This document shows, piece after piece, positions 36,470 through 47,566 of a stretch of DNA of 64,000 nt (its first letter is position 1; each line of letters opens with the position of its first letter). The translations under genes and the position numbers were made by a program. A model generated the notes under the pieces. That model made no database searches. It saw only the letters and a program-made list of their open reading frames with translations, and was not told the origin of the DNA. Location: NCBI RefSeq assembly GCF_016597785.1, contig NZ_JAENJG010000001.1:1178001-1242000 (forward strand). Reading direction: 5' to 3'. Origin of the DNA: Leucobacter sp. L43 (GTDB taxonomy: Bacteria > Actinomycetota > Actinomycetes > Actinomycetales > Microbacteriaceae).

Positions 36470-36524
36470 AACCGACCACCTGCGCTTTACAAGGGCGCTG
36501 CTCTACCAGATGAGCTAAGGCGGC
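36449..36524 (-). tRNA. tRNA-Thr (TGT)
   Basis: A 76-base cloverleaf on the minus strand: acceptor stem GCCGCCT/AGGCGGC, D arm with GGTA, anticodon loop CTTGTAA giving anticodon TGT, T loop TTCGAGT, discriminator T and an encoded CCA. The top pair of the anticodon-loop side is a C-A mismatch. Elongator tRNA for ACA/ACG codons. Confidence 0.93.
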
Positions 36525-36560
36525 ATGGGGGCGGACGATTGCTCGACCGCCCCGACTATC

Positions 36561-37535
36561 TTACTCGGAGTCGGCCGACTCGTCGTCAGCCGATGCGTCG
36601 TTCGACGAACCGTTCTGCTCGAGCTCGCCCTTCACCTTCAACAGGTACGACTCGAGATCGCCGTCGCGACTCTGACTCCACTGCTGACCGTTGACGATCA
36701 CGGTCGGCGTGCTGACCAGTCGTTGCGGCTCGTCAGCATTCTGGGGCGTGACGCCGTCGGCGCCGAGCAGCTGGGCTCCCTTTGCGAGGCCCTGCATGCC
36801 CACTTCGCTGACCTGCTTGTAGTTCGCGGAGATGAAGCTCGCGAAGGTGCGATCCTTCACGCACTGGCGCAGCTCCGTCGTCGCTTCCGCACCGGCGGCT
36901 TCCGCCTGCTCGATGAGCTGGGCGTCCGTGAGGCCGGTGGTGCTCTCAGCCGGCTGAACCTCGGCGCTGAGCAGCGCGTTGTTCAGCTTGAAGGCGTGGT
37001 CGGGCTGCTGGTCGACGACGCAGGCGAACAGGTTCGCCGCTCGGGTGGAGTACTTCGAGCCGAGCGATGCGTTGTCGAGGAAGTTGAGCGGGTACACCGT
37101 GAGCTCGACATCACCCGCACCGACGTAGTTCTCGAGCATCGTGCCGTACTGCTGCTCGAACTGACCGCAGAAGGGGCACATGTAGTCGGAGTAGACCGTG
37201 ACCTCGACCGGGAGCTCATCGAAGTTCGCCTCGGGAGCGACGCGTTCGTCACCGGGCTGCAGAGCGGGGCCGGTGACGACCTTCAGATCCTTGCCGAAGA
37301 CGGCGCCGCCCGACGCCATGTTCTCGGGGCCGGGGCCTGCCGGTTTGATCGACTGCGTCAGCACGAGCGCGATGATCGCGAGCACGGCGATCACGCCGAC
37401 GGCGATACCGCCCTGCAGGAAGAGGCGGTTCCGCTTCTCGCGCTTCTTCTCCTGCTCGCGCGCAGCGGCGGCCTCGACGCGCGCCTGGGCGCGCCGCTCA
37501 TTCTTCGTGGGACGTGGATTCGTCTCGTTTGCCAT
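36561..37535 (-). CDS. Membrane-anchored DsbA-like thioredoxin-fold protein
   Basis: A 324-residue protein with a basic, coiled-coil-prone cytoplasmic N-terminus (1-36), one transmembrane helix (38-62) and an extracytoplasmic DsbA/thioredoxin-4 domain. The redox motif is C120-P-F-C123 in YSDYMCPFCGQFE, and the cis-Pro loop is STPTVIVNG; the C-terminus is acidic and Ser-rich. It would catalyse disulfide formation or isomerisation in exported proteins. It resembles mycobacterial membrane DsbA-like proteins. No vitamin K epoxide reductase partner is adjacent. The ribosome binding site is weak. Confidence 0.88.
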   Translation of the reverse strand: MANETNPRPTKNERRAQARVEAAAAREQEKKREKRNRLFLQGGIAVGVIAVLAIIALVLTQSIKPAGPGPENMASGGAVFGKDLKVVTGPALQPGDERVAPEANFDELPVEVTVYSDYMCPFCGQFEQQYGTMLENYVGAGDVELTVYPLNFLDNASLGSKYSTRAANLFACVVDQQPDHAFKLNNALLSAEVQPAESTTGLTDAQLIEQAEAAGAEATTELRQCVKDRTFASFISANYKQVSEVGMQGLAKGAQLLGADGVTPQNADEPQRLVSTPTVIVNGQQWSQSRDGDLESYLLKVKGELEQNGSSNDASADDESADSE

Positions 37536-37597
37536 GGAAGTTCTCTCAGTCGGTCCGCCGGAGCGGATCACGGGTCAAATCGGTAGGCACGGTCGCC

Positions 37598-40339
<2,742 letters not shown>

Positions 40340-40536
40340 GTTGTCTCTCCTGTACGTTCGGCGCGGTGTGGTTTCCCATGATTCGGGATCACCGCCGTTG
40401 CCACATTGTGACAACTCCTCAGCTTAGCAATTGCATGCTCACTCCCGGCTGAGGAGATGCCAATATGGAGGAACCATACGTCTCGGCCTCCCCGCGTGCG
40501 GATGCTCGCGTCGCTCATCACCAGAGAAAGGACGCC

Positions 40537-41277
40537 ATGCCGCCTGCAGCGGTTGAGCTGCTCGTCGTGCTCCCCACCTACAACGAGCGGGACTCGCTGG
40601 CCGCAGTGGTCGCCGGCGTGCGGCGGTCGCTTCCGGAGGCCGACATCCTCATCGTCGACGACGGGAGCCCGGACGGGACCGGCGCCATCGCCGACGCGCT
40701 CGCTGCTGACGATTCCCATGTCTCCGTTCGGCACCGCGCTGGAAAATCCGGCCTGGGAACCGCGTACGTGCTCGGATTCGCTGCAGCGCTCTCCGACGGG
40801 TATCGCGCTGTCGTCGCGATGGACGCCGACGGATCGCATCGGGCGGAGGATCTGCCTGCGCTCGTCGCGGCCTCACGCGCTGGGGGCGGGCTCGTGATCG
40901 GCACGCGCTGGATGGAGGGCGGACGGATCGTCAACTGGCCGGCCTACCGCAGGTGGATCTCCCGCGGCGGCACATGGTTCGCCCGCGCTCTGCTCGGTTC
41001 GCGACTGCGCGATCTCACCAGCGGATTCCGAGTCATTCAGCTCGAATGGCTCCGCCGGATCGATCTCGAGGCGCTCGACTCGCAGGGGTACGGATTCCAG
41101 GTCGAGACCGCGTGGACGCTCGAGCGGATGGGCTGCCCCGTCACGGAGATTCCCATCACCTTCGTGGAGCGCGTCGATGGCCGTTCCAAGATGTCGCTCG
41201 GCATCGTGCTCGAGGCATTCGCCAACGTGGTGCGATGGTCATGGAGATCGCGAAGCAGACGCACCGCCGCCGACTGA
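40537..41277 (+). CDS. Polyprenol-phosphate mannosyltransferase-like glycosyltransferase
   Basis: A 246-residue GT2 enzyme of the dolichol/polyprenol-phosphate mannose synthase family (Dpm1/Ppm1 catalytic domain). LVVLPTYNERDSL is the nucleotide-binding start, VDDGSPDGTG the donor site, AMDADGSH the DxD metal site, and FVERVDGRSKMSL the conserved C-terminal segment. There is no transmembrane or acyltransferase domain, so an Lnt-like partner must be encoded elsewhere. It would transfer mannose from GDP-mannose to polyprenol phosphate for lipoglycan or protein mannosylation. GAAAGGA precedes the start. It is on the plus strand, inserted between the oppositely oriented secA and hpf. Confidence 0.88.
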   Translation: MPPAAVELLVVLPTYNERDSLAAVVAGVRRSLPEADILIVDDGSPDGTGAIADALAADDSHVSVRHRAGKSGLGTAYVLGFAAALSDGYRAVVAMDADGSHRAEDLPALVAASRAGGGLVIGTRWMEGGRIVNWPAYRRWISRGGTWFARALLGSRLRDLTSGFRVIQLEWLRRIDLEALDSQGYGFQVETAWTLERMGCPVTEIPITFVERVDGRSKMSLGIVLEAFANVVRWSWRSRSRRTAAD

Positions 41278-41290
41278 GCGGAACGCGTCC

Positions 41291-41310
41291 GCGCCGTTCG
41301 AGAACGGCGC
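41291..41310. terminator. Hairpin between convergent glycosyltransferase and hpf genes
   Basis: GCGCCGTTC (41291-41299) is the inverse of GAACGGCGC (41302-41310); a second small stem, CCAGCC/GGCTGG (41322-41327 and 41331-41336), follows. Together they fill the 73-base gap. Confidence 0.6.
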
Positions 41311-41349
41311 GCTGCATCCGCCCAGCCGGCGGCTGGCGGCGCGGTGGAT

Positions 41350-41979
41350 CTACTCGACTTCGGAGAGCGAGATCACTCCGTAGTTCCACCCCTTGCGCCG
41401 GTAGACCACGCTCGGATTGCCGCCGACCTCCTCGATGAAGAGGAAGAAATCGTGGCCGACGAGCTCCATACGATCGACGGCGTCTTCGACGGCCATGCGC
41501 TCGGCGGGGAACTCCTTGGTGCGGATGACCACCGGCGAATAGTCCTGCTCGCCGGAGTCGACGACCGGTACTTCACCGGTCGCGACGGCCTCGAGCACTT
41601 CGAGGGGCGCTGGGGTGACATCGATCATCTCGAAGTCGTTGGCGGCAGCATCCGCCAGTGACGTGCGGCCGCGGCCGCGGCGATCCTGTCGCTTGTCCTT
41701 CATGCGACGGATGCGTTCGAGCACTCGCCCGTACGCGATGTCGAACGCCGAGTACTTGTCGCCTCCGGCGGACTCCGCGCGAATCACGGGCCCCGGCCCG
41801 ATGAGGGTGATCTCGACGTGATCGCCGTGTTGAGGGCTCCGGTCGCTCTGCCGAGAGACTCTCACTTCGAACGCCTGGGCCCGGGGCAGCAGCCCCTCCA
41901 CTTTGTCCGTTTTCGCTTCGACATAGCTTTCGAAACGATCGGTAATCCCGACGTTCTTGCCGCGGATGTTCACGTCCAT
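41350..41979 (-). CDS. hpf: Long-form ribosome hibernation promoting factor HPF
   Basis: A 209-residue protein with an N-terminal S30AE/HPF domain (MDVNIRGKNVGITDRFESYVE to about residue 100) and a C-terminal dimerisation domain (VVIRTKEFPAERMAVEDAVDRMELVGHDFFLFI), joined by a charged linker. Long HPF dimerises 70S ribosomes into 100S particles in stationary phase; it is also the actinobacterial counterpart of MPY. It sits between secA and the ComF gene, the conserved actinobacterial arrangement. Confidence 0.95.
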   Translation of the reverse strand: MDVNIRGKNVGITDRFESYVEAKTDKVEGLLPRAQAFEVRVSRQSDRSPQHGDHVEITLIGPGPVIRAESAGGDKYSAFDIAYGRVLERIRRMKDKRQDRRGRGRTSLADAAANDFEMIDVTPAPLEVLEAVATGEVPVVDSGEQDYSPVVIRTKEFPAERMAVEDAVDRMELVGHDFFLFIEEVGGNPSVVYRRKGWNYGVISLSEVE

Positions 41980-42075
41980 GGTGACCTCCCTGGAGACTCG
42001 GGCGGGTGTGCCATCTGGCGCACCGTTACGCCTTTCTCGAACTCTACTCCACTCGCGCGACGCGTTTCCACCGGA

Positions 42076-42816
42076 TCAGGGATTCTCCCGCGACTTCGCA
42101 GGAACACCTCGCGCATCGCGTCGCCCGGCCACGCACAGCGCCACCATCGCCACGACGTTCGCGCCCGCGTGCTCGAGCGCTTCCCGTGCCGCGCGCATGC
42201 TCGCCCCGGTTGTGATGATGTCGTCGACGAGCACGACGCGGCGCCCGCGAACGAGGCGTCGCGCCGAATGCCGCACCGCGATGCGCCGCGCGTTGCGTTC
42301 TCGTGCCGAGGCCGAGAGACCGACCTGCCCGACCCTGCCCCGCGTCGTCCGGAGCGCGCGCAGGCGCAGCGACGGAATGCGCGAGCCCCGAAGCGCTGCA
42401 GTGACGAGCATCTCGAGGTGTCGGTACCCCCGCTTGCGCACCCCGTTCGGTCGCGATGGCATCGCGACGATGAGCGGAGCCGATGGCCCACCGCCCTCGG
42501 TGCGAGCCGCGCACCGGATCGCACTGAGCAGGGGGTCGAGCAGCACCGCTCCGAGTACTCGGCGAAATCCCACCCGCCCATCGTGCTTGAACGCCACGAG
42601 CACCGAGCGCAGCGGCCCTTCGTAGCTGCCTCCCGCGAAACAGGGCACCCCATCGAGCTCCCGCTCGTGCACGGCGGGCAGCTCGCCCAGCGCTGCGAGA
42701 CAGACGTCGCAGCAATCGCGATCCTCTGCGCCGCACCCCACACAGGCGGTCGGCCACACGAGCGCCGCGAGATCGAGCACCAGCTCGCGGAGGTGCTGAG
42801 CGCGGAGAGTGGGCAT
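42076..42816 (-). CDS. ComF-family phosphoribosyltransferase-like protein
   Basis: A 246-residue ComF-type protein: an N-terminal four-Cys zinc site (CVGCG near residue 25 and CCDVC), then a type I phosphoribosyltransferase fold with the PRPP-binding motif VVLVDDIITTGASM and KHDGR near the middle. ComF proteins act in natural transformation where competence exists, but in Actinobacteria the role is unclear. ATG 42816 was chosen; an in-frame ATG at 42864 is an alternative, and neither has a convincing ribosome binding site. It lies between hpf and lpqB, as in other actinobacteria. Confidence 0.88.
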   Translation of the reverse strand: MPTLRAQHLRELVLDLAALVWPTACVGCGAEDRDCCDVCLAALGELPAVHERELDGVPCFAGGSYEGPLRSVLVAFKHDGRVGFRRVLGAVLLDPLLSAIRCAARTEGGGPSAPLIVAMPSRPNGVRKRGYRHLEMLVTAALRGSRIPSLRLRALRTTRGRVGQVGLSASARERNARRIAVRHSARRLVRGRRVVLVDDIITTGASMRAAREALEHAGANVVAMVALCVAGRRDARGVPAKSRENP

Positions 42817-42931
42817 GCGTCGAGTATTCCGAGACGGTCTCCCGCATGCCGCGAAGACGGACATTCAGTGGAGAACCGCGGTGCGCGCCGCTCTGCCAGA
42901 GATCTGTGAGCGACGGCGGCGCGGCCCTCCC

Positions 42932-44614
42932 CTACCCGTGCTTCGCGAGCAGCTCGATCCCCGTCACGGCCCGCTGCCATCCGCTCCCCTGCGACGCATA
43001 CAGGTCGCCCTTCGAACTCAGCACGCGCAACTGCGAGCGGGCCGAGCCGCCGGCGAGCTGCACACCCCCCTGCACGGCGCCCTGCTCCGCAGAGATGAGT
43101 CCGATACCGCCGATGGTGACGCGACTCGTCGAATCGGCCTTCGAGAGCACCGCGAACCGTGTCTGCCCCACCCAGTCGAGGTCGACGGGCGCACCACTCG
43201 TCCACAGGTGAACGTCGGCCTCGTCGGTGGTGCGCACCGGCAGCCCTTCCGCGTCCCGCTCCACACCGGCGACCAGCACCTGACTCCCCTGCTCGTCACG
43301 CACGAGTGCCGCGATCCGCATGCCATCGGGAGACAGGCGCACGGCGACCGGGGTCCGTCCGGCGAGCCACGGAGCGGCGATCTCGATCACCGAACCCTCC
43401 CGGGTCGTCGCTCGGAGCGTCTGAGGCGCCGACGCCTGCACGGTCCAGATGAAGTCGAAGGCGTCGAACATCGGATCGAGCAGCCCGTCGCGCTCATCGA
43501 TCGGAACGACGCCGAGTGCGTCCACCCGCGTCACGCCCTGAGCGTTGAGAATCGCTGCCGCGTCCCCTTCCGGGTTGAGCGTGATCGCGCTCGGCTCGTA
43601 GTCGCTGAGCGAGGTCGCGAACCCCGGCGCGGCGACGAACTGACCTGCGACGATGGCCCCGAATTGCTCGTCTACGAGCACCGCAGGGTCGGTGACGTCG
43701 TTCAGCAGGCGCGGTTCGACGGCGTCATTCCTGGCCTCCGACCGGATCTGCGTGCCCTCTGCCGACAAGTCGTATCCGTTGACGCTCTGCACCGTCTGCA
43801 GGCTCAATCGCAGCTGCTGCCGAATCTCGGCCATCGCCGTCGTTCCGGCTTCGAGCAGGTTCCCGGAGAGATCGACCTGAGCTCTGCCGTTCTCGATCGG
43901 CACCGAGTTCATCACGAGCGTCGTGCCAGAGGGGAATCCGCTGTGCAGCACCCCTGACATGCGCTCGCCGGGCCCTTCGAGGAGGGCGCTGACGATCTCG
44001 GTCGGCAGCGCGGAGCGCGTCATGAACCAGCGCGTCTCCGGCACCATGATGCCTCCCGGCCCGACGAAGTACAGCTGATGCGGGGCCCAGATCGTGGTGA
44101 AGGTCGTCGTATCGAGGATGATGCCGTTCGGAGCCGACGAGATCCGCCACTCGCCGCCGACGCGTTCGAGCTCGAACCGCAGCTCGGTGTTCGCACCAGG
44201 TTCGACCGGCAGCATGAAGCCCTCGGCATCGACGGTTGCGAGAGCCGAGATCTCGAGCGTGCCGGAGCCGTCGTCGTTCTCCGTGTACGGCCGGCTCCCA
44301 TCGTCGACGAGGACGTTCGACGACGGATCCCACTGCTTCGCGTAATCCGGCGAGAGGAACTCTCGCGCGGTCCCGTAATCGTCGGCGCTCGAGACCGCCG
44401 CGAGCACGAAGCCGCGCACGACATCCTCCTGGGAGGATCCCGAAGCCGGCCCGGCCGCGTTGAACTGCACCGGCTGCTCGGCCTGCTGAAGGTCTTGGGC
44501 GCCGACCTGCACCGGGCCGGAGCTCGGGATGGCGGTGCAGGAGGTGAGCGCCAGCGAGGCTGCGGCGGCTGCCGCGAGCACCAGGGCCCTCGTCCGTATG
44601 CGGAATCGTCTCAC
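42932..44614 (-). CDS. lpqB: Lipoprotein LpqB
   Basis: A 560-residue lipoprotein that modulates the MtrB kinase. The signal peptide ends in the lipobox LTSC near residue 26; a GerMN domain spans about 160-290 and a beta-propeller-like LpqB domain fills the C-terminal half. The GTG start has GGAGGG 6 bases upstream and overlaps the mtrB stop (GTGA), so expression is coupled. The gene order mtrA-mtrB-lpqB is the conserved actinobacterial cell envelope/osmotic stress operon. Confidence 0.93.
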   Translation of the reverse strand: MRRFRIRTRALVLAAAAAASLALTSCTAIPSSGPVQVGAQDLQQAEQPVQFNAAGPASGSSQEDVVRGFVLAAVSSADDYGTAREFLSPDYAKQWDPSSNVLVDDGSRPYTENDDGSGTLEISALATVDAEGFMLPVEPGANTELRFELERVGGEWRISSAPNGIILDTTTFTTIWAPHQLYFVGPGGIMVPETRWFMTRSALPTEIVSALLEGPGERMSGVLHSGFPSGTTLVMNSVPIENGRAQVDLSGNLLEAGTTAMAEIRQQLRLSLQTVQSVNGYDLSAEGTQIRSEARNDAVEPRLLNDVTDPAVLVDEQFGAIVAGQFVAAPGFATSLSDYEPSAITLNPEGDAAAILNAQGVTRVDALGVVPIDERDGLLDPMFDAFDFIWTVQASAPQTLRATTREGSVIEIAAPWLAGRTPVAVRLSPDGMRIAALVRDEQGSQVLVAGVERDAEGLPVRTTDEADVHLWTSGAPVDLDWVGQTRFAVLSKADSTSRVTIGGIGLISAEQGAVQGGVQLAGGSARSQLRVLSSKGDLYASQGSGWQRAVTGIELLAKHG

Positions 44615-46311
44615 TTCCGACCCTCCTTCCGGATGCGGCGGCCCGGGCGCCTGAGCCAACCGCCCGTGGCCTGCGGATCGGTCTGCTCCGGTGTCACGTC
44701 TTCGGGGACGAGCGGCAACGGCGACATGAAACTCGTGATGCTGTCGCCACGAGGCAGCGTGAGCCTGAAGTTCGTTCCGACACCGAGCTGCGACCAGGCC
44801 TCCAGGATGCCGCCGTGCACCGCGGCATCCTCCTGTGCGATCGCGAGCCCCAGGCCCGTGCCTCCGAGCGTCCGCTTGCGGGACGGATCGGCGCGCCAGA
44901 AGCGGTCGAAGACGTGGGCGAGATCCTCCTCCCGCATACCGATGCCCCAGTCGCGCACCGACAGCGAGATCGCGGCAGCGTTCGAGTCGATGGACACCAC
45001 GATGCTCCGCCCCTCGCCGTGCTCGATGGCGTTGCCGACGAGGTTCGAGACGATGCGCCGAATGCGTCGGGCGTCGACATCGATCGGCGAATAGCCTCCC
45101 AGAGCGCGCACCTCGATGATGCCCTCCGACAGCGGCTGCAGCCCCTCGACCACCTCGGTCGCCAGGGTGACGAGGTTCGTCGGCTCCGTCTCGAGTGTGA
45201 CGCGGCCGGCGTCGTAGCGGGAGATCTCGAGCAGATCTTCGAGGAGCGTCTCGAACCGGTCGATCTGACCGCCGAGCACCTCCACTGCGCGCTGCTGACC
45301 CGGCTCGAGGCCGTGCGTGCTGCTCTGGAGCACCTGGCTCGCCAGGCGCACGGTCGTCAGCGGTGTGCGCAGCTCGTGGGAGACGTCCGAGACGAAGCGC
45401 TGCTGCATTTCGGAGAGCTGGTCGAGCTCCTCGATGCGCATCTGGAGCGTCTCGGCCATCTCGTTGAAGCCCTCCGAGAGCACGTCGAAGTGCTCATCGT
45501 TCTGCAACGGCATCCGCGCGTCGCTCTCACCTGACGCGAGACGACGGCTCGCGGCTGCGGCGGAGCGGATCGGCCGGAAGACGATGCGGGACATGATCCA
45601 TACCAGGATGCCGATGAAGGCCATCATCGCCGCGGCTGTGATCAAGAGGGTGCGCTGCACGAACGAGAGCGTGTCCTGCGTGTCGGCGAGGTTGTATCCG
45701 ATGAAGAGATCGTAGGTGCCAGCTCCGGCGGGGAAGGTGACGCTCGAACCGACCACGATGCCGGGCGACGGCGAGCCATCCTCCTCGATGAACGTGACGG
45801 CCTGCCAGTACTGGGCCGCGGTGCCGGCTTCGACGGCGTGCGCGAGCTCCGGGGTCACCGCCTCCGGCAGCAGCGAGCTCGTGAACGAGGGCGGCGGTGC
45901 GTCGGCGAACACCTCCTGACCGGCCTGCCTGCGCAGGTAGACCATCTGGCTCGAGGTCGTGTCTCGCACGGTGCGCCGCACCGAGGCGGCCAGCGTCGAG
46001 AGGGCGCCACGATCAGACGCATCTGAGGCGTCGATCTGGCGCTGCGCCGCGAGCGTCGCGCGCGCCGAGTCCTGCAGCGCCTGCTCCTGCCGGGAGGAAT
46101 AGAGGTCGCTCGCGACGCTGCCGAGGATGAACAGGCCGGCGGTCAGCACGATGAACCCGGTGACGAGCCCGGTCACCGTCATCGTGCGCACCATGAGCGA
46201 CCGCCGCCAGCGTGCGCGGAATCCTCCGAGCACCGGCTCGGAGAATCGCAACCAGCGCACTCGGATCCGCCGGAGCGCGGTGACGAGGCGGGAACGGCGG
46301 GAGCGCGTCAT
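44611..46311 (-). CDS. mtrB: Sensor histidine kinase MtrB
   Basis: A 566-residue membrane kinase of the MtrAB system. Transmembrane segments at about 40-62 and 226-248 flank an extracytoplasmic sensor; HAMP follows, then HisKA with FVSDVSHELRTPLTTVR, N box NLVGNAIEHGEG, G1 DWGIGM and G2 GGTGLGLAIAQ. The first 37 codons of a longer frame lack a ribosome binding site and were dropped. It begins 7 bases after the mtrA stop. It controls cell wall hydrolase and osmoprotection genes through MtrA. Confidence 0.94.
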   Translation of the reverse strand: MTRSRRSRLVTALRRIRVRWLRFSEPVLGGFRARWRRSLMVRTMTVTGLVTGFIVLTAGLFILGSVASDLYSSRQEQALQDSARATLAAQRQIDASDASDRGALSTLAASVRRTVRDTTSSQMVYLRRQAGQEVFADAPPPSFTSSLLPEAVTPELAHAVEAGTAAQYWQAVTFIEEDGSPSPGIVVGSSVTFPAGAGTYDLFIGYNLADTQDTLSFVQRTLLITAAAMMAFIGILVWIMSRIVFRPIRSAAAASRRLASGESDARMPLQNDEHFDVLSEGFNEMAETLQMRIEELDQLSEMQQRFVSDVSHELRTPLTTVRLASQVLQSSTHGLEPGQQRAVEVLGGQIDRFETLLEDLLEISRYDAGRVTLETEPTNLVTLATEVVEGLQPLSEGIIEVRALGGYSPIDVDARRIRRIVSNLVGNAIEHGEGRSIVVSIDSNAAAISLSVRDWGIGMREEDLAHVFDRFWRADPSRKRTLGGTGLGLAIAQEDAAVHGGILEAWSQLGVGTNFRLTLPRGDSITSFMSPLPLVPEDVTPEQTDPQATGGWLRRPGRRIRKEGRK

Positions 46312-46318
46312 GGCGCTC

Positions 46319-47002
46319 CTACTCGACGGGCGTGCCGGCCCGGTACCCGACGCCCCGCACAGTGGTGACGATGGTCGGGTGATCGGGATCCTGCTCGATC
46401 TTCGCGCGCAGGCGCTGCACATGGACGTTCACCAGACGGGTGTCGGCCTTGTACTGGTAGCCCCACACCTTCTCGAGGAGCACCTCGCGAGTGAACACCT
46501 GCTGCGGCTTGCGTGCCAGGATCGCGAGGAGATCGAACTCGAGCGGCGTCAGCGGGATGGACTGGGATCCTCGGCGCACCTCGTGCGCCGACACATCGAT
46601 CGTCAGATCTCCGATCCGCAACGACTCCGCGCTCTCCTGCTGCGGCTCGCGCAGGCGGGCTCGGATGCGGGCGATGAGTTCGGCCGGGTTGAACGGTTTG
46701 ACGACGTAGTCGTCGGCCCCGGCCTCGAGGCCGCGCACCACGTCCCGCGTATCCGTGCGAGCGGTCAGCATGATGATCGGGGTACCCGACTCGGCTCGAA
46801 TCTTCTCCGCGACTTCGATGCCGTCGAGTCCGGGCAGCATGACGTCGAGCAGCACGAGGTCGGGGCGCATCTCGCGGAATCTCTCGACCGCATCGGCCCC
46901 GTCGGCAGAGTGCTCCGTGACGAACCCTTCGGCCTGCAGCACCATGCCCAGCATCTCCGCCAGAGCCCTGTCGTCGTCTACCACCAAGATACGCGCGCTC
47001 AT
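46319..47002 (-). CDS. mtrA: Response regulator MtrA
   Basis: A 227-residue OmpR-family regulator. The receiver has D9-D10-D11, phospho-acceptor D53 (VLLDVMLPG), T80 and K102 (VVKPF); the winged helix ends in VTTVRGVGYRAG. The start ATG at 47002 is preceded by GGAG; CATAAT (complement of 47010-47015) could be a -10 so close that a leaderless message is possible. An ATG three codons upstream is an alternative start. Essential in several actinobacteria. Confidence 0.95.
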   Translation of the reverse strand: MSARILVVDDDRALAEMLGMVLQAEGFVTEHSADGADAVERFREMRPDLVLLDVMLPGLDGIEVAEKIRAESGTPIIMLTARTDTRDVVRGLEAGADDYVVKPFNPAELIARIRARLREPQQESAESLRIGDLTIDVSAHEVRRGSQSIPLTPLEFDLLAILARKPQQVFTREVLLEKVWGYQYKADTRLVNVHVQRLRAKIEQDPDHPTIVTTVRGVGYRAGTPVE

Positions 47003-47092
47003 GGTCTCCATTATGTCTGCAAAGCATCGGGATACGCGGAGCATCGCGCGGCCGCCCTCGTGGCGAGGTTCGGCGTACCGATGGCGGCGACG

Positions 47093-47554
47093 TCAGTAGT
47101 GCTCGAAACGACCGGGAATCAAGTCCCACGGATCCGCGCCGAGATACTCGCAGACGGCGCGATACACGCAGTACTCGAGGAACGCGCGCCGGTGCTCGGC
47201 GTCGTCGACGTGCAGCGTCTTCGCGCGCTGGATGGGCATCCGATAGAGCACGATGCTCTTCGACGGCCGGTCGATCATGTAGAGCAGCGGGAGCTGGCTC
47301 TCGCCATCGCTCGTAGGCGCGGTCTGGAAGCCGAATCGCACCCCGTGCAACTCATCCGGGAGATACCCCTGCACGACTGCGATGGCAGCGCGGGCATCGG
47401 CCTCGAAGCGTCGGAAGCGACCCTCGGGATCGGGGAGCGCCGGGCCCGTGAGCGAGGATCGGATCGGACGCCGCCCGTGCCGCGACGCCCGCGCCCTCGA
47501 CGGCATTGCGGGAGCATCCCGAGAAGGAGCACGACGACGACCGAACATGCCCAC
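47093..47554 (-). CDS. Metallopeptidase-family-like protein lacking HExxH
   Basis: A 153-residue protein resembling the short zincin-like metallopeptidase family found beside whiB2 in Actinobacteria. The C-terminal half IVLYRMPIQRAKTLHVDDAEHRRAFLEYCVYRAVCEYLGADPWDLIPGRFEHY shows the family pattern (given here in part: VLYRMPI, EYCVYRAVCEYLG), but the zinc motif HExxH is absent and the matching place reads CVYRAVCEYLG. The N-terminal 50 residues are Arg/Ala-rich and low in complexity. It lies between mtrA and the DUF5719 gene. It may be a structural or regulatory relic rather than an enzyme. Confidence 0.62.
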   Translation of the reverse strand: MGMFGRRRAPSRDAPAMPSRARASRHGRRPIRSSLTGPALPDPEGRFRRFEADARAAIAVVQGYLPDELHGVRFGFQTAPTSDGESQLPLLYMIDRPSKSIVLYRMPIQRAKTLHVDDAEHRRAFLEYCVYRAVCEYLGADPWDLIPGRFEHY

Positions 47555-47566
47555 AGTCTACGTCGG

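Noticed and set aside
36251..36524. Integrated prophage or ICE at tRNA-Thr
   Set aside because: The tRNA 3' duplication is present but only about 130 bp lie between copies, and no integrase or phage gene is nearby.
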